In this document: positions 1 through 8,581 of the stretch, piece by piece | Position numbering within the stretch: position 1 is the stretch's first letter | Layout of the letters: every line of letters begins with the position of its first letter | From: Helicobacter felistomachi | Lineage (GTDB): Bacteria > Campylobacterota > Campylobacteria > Campylobacterales > Helicobacteraceae | Direction: 5' to 3' | NCBI RefSeq assembly: GCF_030296895.1 | Contig: NZ_AP028022.1 | Coordinates: 496,001 to 560,000 of the forward strand | Length of the DNA stretch: 64,000 bases | Program-made: the position numbers and the translations under genes | The notes under the pieces: model-generated | What the model saw: only the letters and a program-made list of their open reading frames with translations | The model's database searches: none | Told to the model about the DNA's origin: nothing

Positions 1-1651
1 TGATCGGGAAAAATCTTTAAAATGTTCCCGCTGAAAATCAAATAAACAAGATTCACCCGCTCATCCAGCTTTAAAATGTCCTTGTCAAATTCGTCCCTGT
101 CTTTGGGGGCTTTTTGGTTGACTTCTTCCACGAAGTTTTGGAGTTTGTAGCCATGCGGCCCAAAAAGGTCTAAAAAAGCCACCCGTTTATCTTTAAGCGG
201 TGTGCCTAGGAGTGCCCTAAGTTTGGGCGTGGAGGTGTAGATCATTTTAATGCTTTTGTAATCATCGGGATAGAGCATCATGCCTAGCATCATCTGCAAA
301 TTGTCCATGCCCTTAAAGCCATCTTCTTTGGTGATTTTGTGAATCAACTCCATGCTCAAAGTGTCTAGGGGTTTAATGCGCCCTTCAAAGCCCTGCACTT
401 GTAGGCGGGCAAGCGGGGTGAGCTGCCCTTTTGCGTGTGCCCTTAAATCTTTAAAACGTTGCAAGATTTTGGCATGCATTTGGGCGGTCGTGGGCTGAAT
501 CTTTGCCATTTTGTCAATGGGGGGGGCGATGGGGGTGCTTTTGCCCCCGTGCATGTCGATTTTGCCCTCTTTGGCGTGCGCGAGTGTGCCTAAAGACAAG
601 ACACATAAAAACAACACAATGTGCTGGGCTTTTAAAAAACGTGAAAGCCGCTGGAAGCGCCCTTGTCGGCTAAAGAGCAGGAACAACGCCCCAGACATGA
701 GCAAGCCGTAGCCAAAGTAAGTTAAATTCTTGCCCGGATCGCGATTGACCGATAAAATCGTGCCCTGCTCGTCTGTGTCATAGGAGGATTGGAAAAAGCG
801 ATACCCCCCATAATCTAGGACATGGTTCATAAAAATTTTAAAGGGCATGACAACTTGCCCCTTGGCATTTAACACTTCCACTTGGGAGGCGTAGGAAGAC
901 GGACTCATAGAACCGGGGTAGCGCTCCAACTCAAAACGCTTTAAATGCAGTTTAAAGGGCAAAATGCGCTCAGTAACACCCCAGTTGAGCGCGATGTGCA
1001 TGCCATCTAAAGTGGTTGTTTCATCTTGGCTCACCACGCCATGTCCGCCCAAAATATACAGGGTGTGGCTTGCCTCCCCATAACTGAGTTTGATCTCTAA
1101 CAACGCCTTGTTGTCCCTTTTTTCAGGCGACATTTTATGCACGCTGATGGGCTCAAGGCGTAAGGGCTTGCCATAGGCCATCACCTCAGCGGTGGGTAAA
1201 TACCGCGAAAAGGGCGAAAGCGTGGTTTTTAAAGAGAAGTGCAAGGGTTTGGCATTATCCTTACTGAGGGTTAAATTTAAATAGCTGTCGGTGGTGGTGA
1301 TTTTGTCGCTCGTTTGGTTGGTGCGTAGGTGCATGGTCGCTTCAAAGCCAAAGAATCTGGTAACCCCCGCCCCCAAAATGATGAACACCAAAGAGCTGTG
1401 GAAAAATAGACTGGCGTAGCGTTTTCTTTGCCACGCCTTAGAAGTGATGAAAGTGCCGACAATCACCAAGAGCAAATACACATGCAACGCACTAAACCAC
1501 CAAGTGTCATAGACAATCGCGCGGCTTGCCGGCGTGCCATAGTCGTTTTCAATGAAAGTCGCTAGAGCGCAGGCGGTGGCGTAAACCACCAACAGCGGGA
1601 TCGCCACCCAAAAAGAGCCAAAGAAAAATCCAAAAATCTTTTTAACTTGCA
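1..1651 (-). CDS. ccsBA: Cytochrome c biogenesis protein CcsBA (ResB-ResC fusion), 3' part cut off by window start
   Basis: Reading the minus strand from the ATG at 1649-1651 gives about 550 codons without a stop to the edge of the window. The product carries haem across the cytoplasmic membrane and attaches it to apocytochromes c. Seen: an N-terminal membrane segment (about residues 7-28), two further ones near 50-70 and 85-105, a long periplasmic ResB-type domain, another membrane segment near 335-355, then a soluble stretch leading towards the CcsA/ResC half that lies outside the window. Epsilonproteobacterial CcsBA is a fusion of over 900 residues, so roughly 40 percent is missing here. 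The start overlaps the end of the upstream thioredoxin-fold gene by 10 bases, so the two are translationally coupled. The order ccsBA, dsbC-like, hemH is as in H. pylori HP0378-HP0376. The reading frame is intact throughout. Confidence 0.9.
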
Positions 1652-2271
1652 TGTCGAGCTTCTTGTGTTTTCTTAAGGATATACGCCCTGAGTTTCTCAA
1701 TGAATTGCTTGTCGTTCAAGTCCTTATACAGTCCCTTACCGACAAACTCCAACACCGCCAAGAGTTGCACGTGGGGCATGTAGCCGGGCAACTCATAAAT
1801 GGTCTTGCCTGTCGGGTCAGCCAGCACGAGCGTAGGCGTGGAGTTGACATCGTAAATGGAAGAGAGATCCTGTGTGCTTAGCATGGTTTCTTTGGGTTTT
1901 TCGGCAGGGCCGATGACAAAATGGTGCATTTTAGAGTAGCTGATGTTGATGTAGTAGGCGCTAAAATGCTCTTTAATGTAGCCACGCAGATTGGCGTAGT
2001 GCTTCAAGTCTTGCTTTAACATTTCGCAATACGAACAGCCATTTTTGCCAAAGACAAGCAGCATGTATTTGCCCTTAGTGCGGATGTCCTGTGTGTCTTG
2101 GAAAATGTCTTCTAGACCGGCATAGCTTTGTTTGTCAAAGTTGTTGCTCTCTTTAAAAGTGCTTTGAGGAGAAGTGGCCCCTGAACTTAGCATGCTCTCA
2201 TCCACCTTATCATCGGCGAGGGCGCAATGACAAAAGAGAGCTAACAGGGGGAGCAAAAAAAACGGGCGCAT
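1642..2271 (-). CDS. Periplasmic thiol:disulfide oxidoreductase, DsbC/HP0377-like
   Basis: A 209-residue thioredoxin-fold protein with a signal peptide (hydrophobic residues 3-19, ending near ALA) and a redox-active CSYC motif at residues 79-82. A cis-proline loop (NSTPT) lies further on. H. pylori HP0377, with the same CSYC motif and the same neighbours, reduces apocytochrome c cysteines before haem attachment; that role is taken from the homologue. Its position directly upstream of, and overlapping, ccsBA supports a job in cytochrome c maturation. It is probably monomeric, because no DsbC-type dimerisation domain is evident. A general DsbC-like isomerase role cannot be excluded. Confidence 0.85.
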   Translation of the reverse strand: MRPFFLLPLLALFCHCALADDKVDESMLSSGATSPQSTFKESNNFDKQSYAGLEDIFQDTQDIRTKGKYMLLVFGKNGCSYCEMLKQDLKHYANLRGYIKEHFSAYYINISYSKMHHFVIGPAEKPKETMLSTQDLSSIYDVNSTPTLVLADPTGKTIYELPGYMPHVQLLAVLEFVGKGLYKDLNDKQFIEKLRAYILKKTQEARHAS

Positions 2272-2319
2272 AAAAAACCTTTTTAAGAAAATGGGGCATT
2301 GTAACTTTTTTTAGATAAA

Positions 2320-3289
2320 TCATGGGCCTAGAGGCTTTCTAGGGGCGTTATGGACCAAATCCAAAATCGCCTGTGCGAAGTTTAGGTTGTCATTTAAACA
2401 CGGACAGACTAGAAACTCAGGCACAGCAAGGCGCATGGCTTCTAGGCGGTATTGCATTTGCAACTCGTAAATGGTTTCTGAATTGTCAATGCTAAAAGCT
2501 AGGGGGTAAATGAGGATTTTATCCTTGCGGTGCGCTTCTATGGCTTGCTGAGTGCTAGGCTCTAGCCATTTCATGGGCCCCACTTTAGATTGGTAGCTCA
2601 AGGTGATTTTTTTAAAGTGCAGGGGCAAGAGTTGTTGTTTTAACAGGCTTACATGGTGCAAACATTCGGCTTGGTAAGGGTCGCCTTGTTTTATGACGCT
2701 TTCAGGCAAGCCATGCACGCTAAAAATCAGCACAAACTCTTTTGCATCATGCCCTTTTATGGTGTCTGTGATGCTTTGGACCACGGCTTGGTTATAGGGG
2801 GTGGGTGTAAAAGCGATCAATGCAGCTTAGAGTGGGAGCGAAGTTTAGGGTTTTTAGGGCATTTAATGCGTCTTCTAGGGAGGACTTTGTGGTGGTCGTG
2901 GAGTATTGCGGGTACATAGAAAAAAGCAAGCACGAGTCAAAGCCTTGTTTTTGCAACTCAGCAAAGACCATGGGCGCAAAAGGGGGGGTGTAGCGCATGG
3001 CATAGGTGTAGTGGTGGGTGGCATCAAGGGTGTTTAGGCGTTGTGTGAGTTTGGCACTCAGTTCGTTTATGGGGGATTTTTGCCCGATTTTTTCATAAAT
3101 AGCTTTGGACTTTTCTTGACGCATTTTGACAATAAAAGAGGCGAGCAGTTTGCGCCAAAAAGGGCTTTTAATCGCCAAAATATAGGGGTCATTGAACATG
3201 TTTGTTAAAAACACTTCCACTTCGTAAAGGTTGTTCGGGCCACCCATATTCAACAAAACAACAGCTTCTTTAGGCTCTAACATTGACAT
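2320..3289 (-). pseudogene. hemH: Ferrochelatase, split by a one-base frameshift
   Basis: HemH inserts Fe2+ into protoporphyrin IX, the last step of haem synthesis. The N-terminal half (3289 to about 2800) begins [20 protein letters not shown], typical of ferrochelatase. The C-terminal half (about 2800 to 2320) carries the conserved histidine in [10 protein letters not shown] and the conserved glutamate in [11 protein letters not shown]. The two halves are in different frames. On the minus strand the junction is a run of five C (plus-strand G5 at 2797-2801); removing one C joins FYTHP directly to YNQAVV, as expected for this family, giving about 322 residues. AATAAGGGC lies just upstream of the ATG at 3289. 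It heads the dsbC-ccsBA group and is divergent from gatB. It is either a true disrupted gene or a base-calling indel; the rest of the protein looks well conserved, which favours the latter. Confidence 0.85.
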
Positions 3290-3362
3290 AAGCCCTTATT
3301 ATGCCATGATTTGTCATTTTTGCATGGTAAAATGCGCCTTTATGCCATTAACAAGGATTGCC

Positions 3363-4793
3363 ATGTTTGAAACCATTATCGGGCTAGAAGTGCACGCCCA
3401 ACTCAACACGAAAACCAAGATTTTTTGTGCCTGCCCCACCAGTTTTAAGGACACGCCCAATAGCAACACCTGCCCCGTGTGTTTAGGACTGCCCGGGGCT
3501 TTGCCCGTGTTAAATGTGGAGGCGGTGAAAAAGGCGATCGCCTTTGGCACGGCGATCAACGCCACCATCACGCAAGAGAGCGTCTTTGCCCGCAAGAATT
3601 ACTTTTACCCCGACTTGCCTAAAGCTTATCAAATCTCACAATTCGATCGCCCCATTGTCGCCAATGGGTATTTAGACATAGAAACCCCAGAGGGGCTCAA
3701 ACGCATCCATATCGAGCGGGCACACTTAGAAGAGGACGCAGGCAAGAACATACACGCCAGCCACCACTCTCAAGTGGATTTAAATAGAGCGGGCACCCCC
3801 CTTTTAGAGATTGTGAGTTGTCCGGACATGCGCAACAGCGAGCAGGCGATCAGCTATTTAAAAAAGCTGCACGCCATTGTGTGCTTTTTAGACATTTGCG
3901 ATGGCAACATGCAAGAGGGCAATTTTAGGTGCGATGCCAATGTGTCTATCCGCCCTAAAGGGGAAAGTAAGTTACTCACAAGAGTGGAGATTAAAAATTT
4001 AAACAGCTTTAAGTTTATCCAAAAGGCGATTGAGTATGAAGTGGAGCGCCAAATTGAGGCGTTTGAAAGGGGGACTTATGCGCACGAAGTCGTGCAAGAA
4101 ACCCGCTTGTTTGACACCGCTAAGGGGATCACGCAGTCTATGCGCAACAAAGAAGAGTCCGCCGATTACCGCTATTTTCCCGACCCCGACTTGCGCCCCG
4201 TATATATCCCAGAAAGCCTACTACAAGAAGGACGCAAAATTAAAGAACTGCCCGAGGCTAAAAAGGCGCGTTACATAGAGAGTTTGGGCTTAAAAGCCGA
4301 AGAGGCAAGCACTTTAGTGGGGAGTTTGGAGCTAGCGACCTATTTTGAAAGAATGCTAGAGCTTGGAGCGAGTGCGAAGGGGGCTTGCTCGTGGCTGTGT
4401 GTGGAGCTGTTGGGGCGCTTAGAGGGCGAGCAAACCTTGCAAGATTGCCCCATTAAACCCGACACTCTCGCCCATTTGGTGCTCCGCATTGAAAACAAAC
4501 GCATTTCAGGCAAAGCAGGTAAAGAGATTTTAGATGCTTTAATGAAACAAACAAGCGCAAGCCCCAAAGACATAGATGCTTTAATAGATAAGCTAGGGTT
4601 AGCGCAGGTGGGCGATGAGAGCACGATTTTAAAAGCCATTGCTGAGGTGCTAGAGAACAACGCCGACAAGGTTGCCGCATACAAAGGCGGGAAGGATAAA
4701 CTCTTTGGCTTCTTTGTGGGACAGGTGCTCAAAAAACTCAAAAACGCCAATCCGGGAGTCGTCAACCAGCTACTCAAACAAGAGCTGTCTTAA
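3363..4793 (+). CDS. gatB: Aspartyl/glutamyl-tRNA(Asn/Gln) amidotransferase subunit B
   Basis: GatB is the kinase/amidase-coupling subunit of GatCAB, which converts Glu-tRNA(Gln) and Asp-tRNA(Asn) to the amidated forms; Helicobacter depends on this indirect route. The protein has the N-terminal [12 protein letters not shown] signature, zinc-site cysteines (CAC and CPVC, about residues 20-40), the [11 protein letters not shown] segment and a C-terminal YqeY-like helical tail ending VVNQLLKQ. An open frame extends further upstream, but the ATG at 3363 has AAGGATTGCC directly before it and gives 476 residues, the usual GatB length. The -10-like TAAAAT at 3327-3332 could drive it. The gatA and gatC genes are not in the window. 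Confidence 0.95.
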   Translation: MFETIIGLEVHAQLNTKTKIFCACPTSFKDTPNSNTCPVCLGLPGALPVLNVEAVKKAIAFGTAINATITQESVFARKNYFYPDLPKAYQISQFDRPIVANGYLDIETPEGLKRIHIERAHLEEDAGKNIHASHHSQVDLNRAGTPLLEIVSCPDMRNSEQAISYLKKLHAIVCFLDICDGNMQEGNFRCDANVSIRPKGESKLLTRVEIKNLNSFKFIQKAIEYEVERQIEAFERGTYAHEVVQETRLFDTAKGITQSMRNKEESADYRYFPDPDLRPVYIPESLLQEGRKIKELPEAKKARYIESLGLKAEEASTLVGSLELATYFERMLELGASAKGACSWLCVELLGRLEGEQTLQDCPIKPDTLAHLVLRIENKRISGKAGKEILDALMKQTSASPKDIDALIDKLGLAQVGDESTILKAIAEVLENNADKVAAYKGGKDKLFGFFVGQVLKKLKNANPGVVNQLLKQELS

Positions 4794-4833
4794 GTAGCCA
4801 AAGGCGAGCTGAGGCATTAAAAGCTAGTGGGGC

Positions 4834-5604
4834 TTAGGGCTTTAGAGCCTTGAGATTTTGCATTTCAGTCACGCTGTAACGGGTAACTTCAAAGCCCGTG
4901 GGGTTCTTAGGCATCATGGCGGTGTCAAAGGCGGGCAGGGGCTTAAAAGAAAAGCTCAACACAATGTTATAGCGTTTTTCTGTGAGGGGACTGCCCGCCC
5001 TAAAGAGCTTTGCCACGATCTGCACTTGGGCGATGTTCTGCTCTTTGCTCTGCTTGAGTAAAGAGATGTTGATGATGTGGATGTCCCTTGTGAGTTGTTG
5101 GGCGGTGTAAATGCTGTTTTTAGAGGCCACTAAACTTTCAAAGACTTGCCACACCTGTGGGTTGCTTTGCAGGCGCACCACTTCATAACGCTCTTGATCG
5201 TCTATGTGGTTGATCGACTCCCTATCTAGGACATACTGCCCCACTAAAGAGCGCACGAGGGCTTCATTGCTTGCCAAATTGCCGTCTGCCTTTTGGATGA
5301 TGGCGTAGTGCTTGTCTTGGTTGGCGAAGTCTATAAAATGGTGCTCGGTTTTCTTTAGGGGTAAGAGCATGATTAAGGCGACAATCAACGCCAAACTAAT
5401 GAAACTTAGCAAGACGACTAATTTATACGCCAGTGCGCTATTACGCCTTTCTACCCTAAAGACGCTGTTTAAGTCCAAATTCTGCGCCGCCAAACTCTCA
5501 ATTTTGCTCTCCATGTCTTTTTGGAATTTGTCTTGTTCGGCTTGGATTTTCGCCCACAACTCGGCGACAATCGCGTCTTTTAAGGGGCTGTTGTTAGTCT
5601 CCAT
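4834..5604 (-). CDS. VirB8-family type IV secretion protein, isolated copy
   Basis: A 256-residue bitopic membrane protein: a charged cytoplasmic N-terminus of about 60 residues with helical, coiled-coil-like character, one membrane segment (about residues 62-83, LVVLLSFISLALIVALIMLL) and a periplasmic domain. The periplasmic part matches the VirB8 fold, including the diagnostic NPxGFxV motif (KNPTGFEVTRYSV) near the C-terminus. In H. pylori, VirB8 proteins are ComB8 (DNA uptake) and CagV, each encoded next to VirB9/VirB10 partners. No such partners are visible here; the neighbours are gatB and a pirin. An in-frame TTG lies 21 bases upstream, but the ATG at 5604 is preferred. It overlaps the pirin gene end by 11 bases, so the two are probably co-transcribed. 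Function is unassigned beyond the family. Confidence 0.8.
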   Translation of the reverse strand: METNNSPLKDAIVAELWAKIQAEQDKFQKDMESKIESLAAQNLDLNSVFRVERRNSALAYKLVVLLSFISLALIVALIMLLPLKKTEHHFIDFANQDKHYAIIQKADGNLASNEALVRSLVGQYVLDRESINHIDDQERYEVVRLQSNPQVWQVFESLVASKNSIYTAQQLTRDIHIINISLLKQSKEQNIAQVQIVAKLFRAGSPLTEKRYNIVLSFSFKPLPAFDTAMMPKNPTGFEVTRYSVTEMQNLKALKP

Positions 5605-6457
5605 GCCCTGCTTTAAGTGTGCCAAATTTGCCGGCGTTAAAGTCCTCTAGAGCCTGCTCGATCTCTGCTTTGTTATGCATCACAAAAGGGCCATGCCCCA
5701 CGATGGGTTCATCTAGGGGTAAGCCTGTCAGCACCAACACTTGGGAAGGTTTTAAAGCCTCAAGGTGCACCCCCTGCCCACCCTTTTGGAAAGTGATGAG
5801 GTGTTGCGCGCTGGCCTCTTGCTGATCTACGGACACCAGCCCCTCACGCACTAATATCAAAATATTGTGTTCTTGGGGTATAGGCAAAGATAAAAACCCC
5901 CTAAGCTCTATGTCCCATACATTGACGGGGCTAAAGGTTTGCGCCGCACCCTCGACCCCATTAAGCGCACCTGCAACCACGCGCACTTGGCTTTTTTTAA
6001 AAGGGGCTACGGGGATTTGCTCTGGATTGATGGCTTGGTACTTGGGCGGGGTCATTTTATGGGCTTTGGGTAAATTCAGCCAAATTTGCACCATTTCAAA
6101 CACCCCCCCTTGTTGGCAAAATTTTTTGGAGAGCAACTCTTGGTGCAAGACTCCAAAGCCAGCCGTCATCCACTGCACACCTCCCGAAGGCACCAACCTC
6201 TCCACGCCATGCGAGTCGCTGTGTTTCATCTCCCCTTGATAGACCAAAGTGATGGTTTCAAAACCCCGATGCGGGTGTGGGCCCACGCCCAAACACTCTG
6301 CACTCGGCTTAAAGGTGTAGGGGGCATTGTAGTCTAAGAGCAAAAAGGGGTCAACATTTTTGTAGGTTTCTTTGTAAGAAAACATGGTGGCCACATAAAA
6401 GCCATTACCCATCCAATGCTTAGGAGGGGCTTTGTAAATCCGTGCTACCTTTTTCAT
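5594..6457 (-). CDS. Pirin family protein (cupin, metal-binding)
   Basis: The 287-residue product is a bicupin with the pirin N-terminal signature PHPHRGFETIT (about residues 60-72) and a following HSDSHG, which supply the metal-ligand histidines. The C-terminal half is a pirin C-terminal cupin (GPFVMHN segment). Pirins bind Fe or similar metals; some have quercetin 2,3-dioxygenase activity and others act as redox-sensitive regulators, so the exact role is open. An ATG at 6463 is possible, but the ATG at 6457 has AAGGA five bases upstream and is preferred. The gene is followed, with an 11-base overlap, by the VirB8-like gene and preceded by a prpD-like gene on the same strand. Confidence 0.88.
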   Translation of the reverse strand: MKKVARIYKAPPKHWMGNGFYVATMFSYKETYKNVDPFLLLDYNAPYTFKPSAECLGVGPHPHRGFETITLVYQGEMKHSDSHGVERLVPSGGVQWMTAGFGVLHQELLSKKFCQQGGVFEMVQIWLNLPKAHKMTPPKYQAINPEQIPVAPFKKSQVRVVAGALNGVEGAAQTFSPVNVWDIELRGFLSLPIPQEHNILILVREGLVSVDQQEASAQHLITFQKGGQGVHLEALKPSQVLVLTGLPLDEPIVGHGPFVMHNKAEIEQALEDFNAGKFGTLKAGHGD

Positions 6458-6489
6458 GGACATCCTTGTAAAGGAAATGGTCCATTGTC

Positions 6490-7914
6490 CTACACAAAGG
6501 CTAATAAATCACAAAAACCATTAAAGTCCATGTTCTCCAAACTCTCTAGATCGCCCAAAAGGGCTTCAATTTGGGCTGTCTTTTTTGGGGGATAGATTTC
6601 TTTGAGAGCACTTTGGCATTTTTGCATCAAGGCTTTGAGCCCCTCTTCGCGTCTAAAGCGGTGCCCTAGGGGGTATTTCACTTCAATTTTTTGTGTGCTT
6701 GTGCCGTCTTTAAAAAAGACTTGCAAGGCGTTGGGGATCGCCCTTTTATGGGGTTCTTTGGCTTCTTTGGTGTAAGTGGGGCTTATTTGCACTTCTACTA
6801 AGTCCATGAGCTGTTGTAAAAAGGGGTTCTTGGCGTTCGTGTCGCTGTAAGAATCCGCCTTTAAATGCCCCCTAAGCAAGGCGTAGGCAATGGGGTAGGC
6901 AAGGCTATACTCGCGGTCTTTACGGCTGTAAGCCTGCCCTCCGCCTGCCATGATTTTCTCCACGCCCTCTTGGGTAGTGAGGACAATTTTAGAGATTTCC
7001 TCCAAGCGGGGGGCAATTTGTTTATGCAAAATGAGGGCACACTCCACAGCGGTTTGGATGGGAAAGAGGGCAGGGTAAGAGATTTTATACAAAACATTTT
7101 CAATGACATGCGCGCCTAAGTTATTCAGCACTAATCCGTCTTTGGTGTGGGGCATACACACCGCCTCAAAGCCCCACTTAGGCGCGCTCAAAGCCTTCAC
7201 GCAGCCCATTTCCCCGCTCATGGCTCTTAGCGCAAGTTGCGCCCCCCGACTTGTGGCATCCGCCCCCGCCCACGCTTGCCTAGTGGCGCTAAAGGGGGCG
7301 TGGCGAAACACCCGAAGCACCCCCCCATCCACAAAGGCATGCGAGAGCGCGCTTAAAATCTCTTCTTTGCCCCCGCCTAGCAGTTTTGCCCCCACGCCCG
7401 CGCTGGCTAAACGCACTAAAAGCGTGTGGTCCAAGCCTTCATCGTAAAAGGAATTGTCCATCGCCAACACCCCTTGTATCTCATAGGCCTGCACCATGGC
7501 GTGCAAAATATCCCTAACCTTTAAGGGCTTTTCTTGTCTGCTAAGGCGCAAGCGACTCACATAATCGCCCAACGCCCAAATCGCCCCCAAATTGTCGCTA
7601 GGATGGCACCACTCTTTAGCCAGCCAAGTGTCGTTAAAATCTAGCCAGCGCACCATACAAGACACATTAAACGCCGCGCTTACAGGCTCAAGCTGATAAG
7701 CCGTGCCTAGCACCTTGGCCCCAAGATTTCTAAAATCCGCCCCCGGGACACTAGGCCCTAATAACTTCGTGCATTCGGGGTCTTTTAACGCCATTAAAGC
7801 GCAGGCAATGGAGTCGATTAAACTTAGGCTTGCGCTTTGGGTGGCGTGTTTGGGAATCTTGCCGTCTAAAATGTAGTGGGCTAGGGTTGTAAGAGCCGAG
7901 TCGTAACTTAACAT
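6490..7914 (-). CDS. prpD: MmgE/PrpD family protein, probable 2-methylcitrate dehydratase
   Basis: A 474-residue protein of the MmgE/PrpD family, close to the usual PrpD length (about 480). Seen: an N-terminal helical region with SLIDSIACAL, the FNVSCMVRWLDFNDTWLAKE segment with catalytic-region residues, DNLGAIWAL, and the ATSRGAQLALRA and PHTKDGLVLNN regions. PrpD dehydrates 2-methylcitrate in propionate breakdown. No prpB, prpC or acnD homologue lies within the window, so the full cycle is not shown; the symbol follows family similarity only, and another substrate is possible. The ATG at 7914 is chosen because AAAGGA lies just upstream; an in-frame upstream start would overlap yggS. Only 10 bases separate it from yggS. 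Confidence 0.8.
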   Translation of the reverse strand: MLSYDSALTTLAHYILDGKIPKHATQSASLSLIDSIACALMALKDPECTKLLGPSVPGADFRNLGAKVLGTAYQLEPVSAAFNVSCMVRWLDFNDTWLAKEWCHPSDNLGAIWALGDYVSRLRLSRQEKPLKVRDILHAMVQAYEIQGVLAMDNSFYDEGLDHTLLVRLASAGVGAKLLGGGKEEILSALSHAFVDGGVLRVFRHAPFSATRQAWAGADATSRGAQLALRAMSGEMGCVKALSAPKWGFEAVCMPHTKDGLVLNNLGAHVIENVLYKISYPALFPIQTAVECALILHKQIAPRLEEISKIVLTTQEGVEKIMAGGGQAYSRKDREYSLAYPIAYALLRGHLKADSYSDTNAKNPFLQQLMDLVEVQISPTYTKEAKEPHKRAIPNALQVFFKDGTSTQKIEVKYPLGHRFRREEGLKALMQKCQSALKEIYPPKKTAQIEALLGDLESLENMDFNGFCDLLAFV

Positions 7915-7924
7915 GAAATATCCT

Positions 7925-8581
7925 TTAGTCTTTAAATAAGGCACTCCCCACACGCACCAAATTTGCCCCATAGGCGATGGCAAGTTCAAAATCCCCGCTC
8001 ATGCCCATGGATAGAGTTTTGGCATTGGGGAGTTTGTCAAACAAATTTCTAGCCAAGCTAAAAGCCTTCTCTATTTGGGCTTCATCGCCATTTACAGGTC
8101 CCATCGCCATTAAACCTTGCAAATGGATTTTAGGGCATGTTTGGCAAATTTGGGCGTAGGTTTCAAGAGCGTTTTCTAGGGGCACGCCACTTTTTTGCAC
8201 TTCCCCTGCAATATTCACTTGCAACAAGGCATTTAGGGGTTCTTTTGCCCTAGTGTTGATCGCCCTAGCCAACTCCAAAGAGTGCAGGCTATGTAACAGG
8301 GCGGGCTTTAGCTCTAGGAGTTTGTTGATTTTATTGTGTTGCAAGTGCCCTAGCATGTGCCACTCTAGGGGCAAGTCTTGCAAACTTGTGGCTTTGCGCC
8401 CAAACTCTTGTATGTAATTCTCCCCAAAGGCTCTTTGTCCGCACGCATAAAGCCCTTGCACCTGCTCTAGGCTGGCGTATTTAGACACGGCCACAAGACG
8501 CACAATGTGGTGGCGGCTGTAAGCAAGGCGTGCCTTTTCGATCCGCTCTAAGAGATGATCTAAGCGTTTCTTAAGCTCCAT
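7925..8581 (-). CDS. yggS: YggS/PROSC family PLP-binding protein
   Basis: A 218-residue single-domain protein with the alanine-racemase-like barrel that binds pyridoxal 5'-phosphate. The PLP lysine is in VAVSKY (about residue 34); RAFGENYIQEF and the C-terminal LSMGMSGDFELAIA motif are characteristic. Family members help control PLP, amino acid and keto-acid balance and have no confirmed catalytic reaction. The start overlaps the end of ubiD by 11 bases. The order ubiD-yggS matches H. pylori HP0396-HP0395. Confidence 0.92.
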   Translation of the reverse strand: MELKKRLDHLLERIEKARLAYSRHHIVRLVAVSKYASLEQVQGLYACGQRAFGENYIQEFGRKATSLQDLPLEWHMLGHLQHNKINKLLELKPALLHSLHSLELARAINTRAKEPLNALLQVNIAGEVQKSGVPLENALETYAQICQTCPKIHLQGLMAMGPVNGDEAQIEKAFSLARNLFDKLPNAKTLSMGMSGDFELAIAYGANLVRVGSALFKD

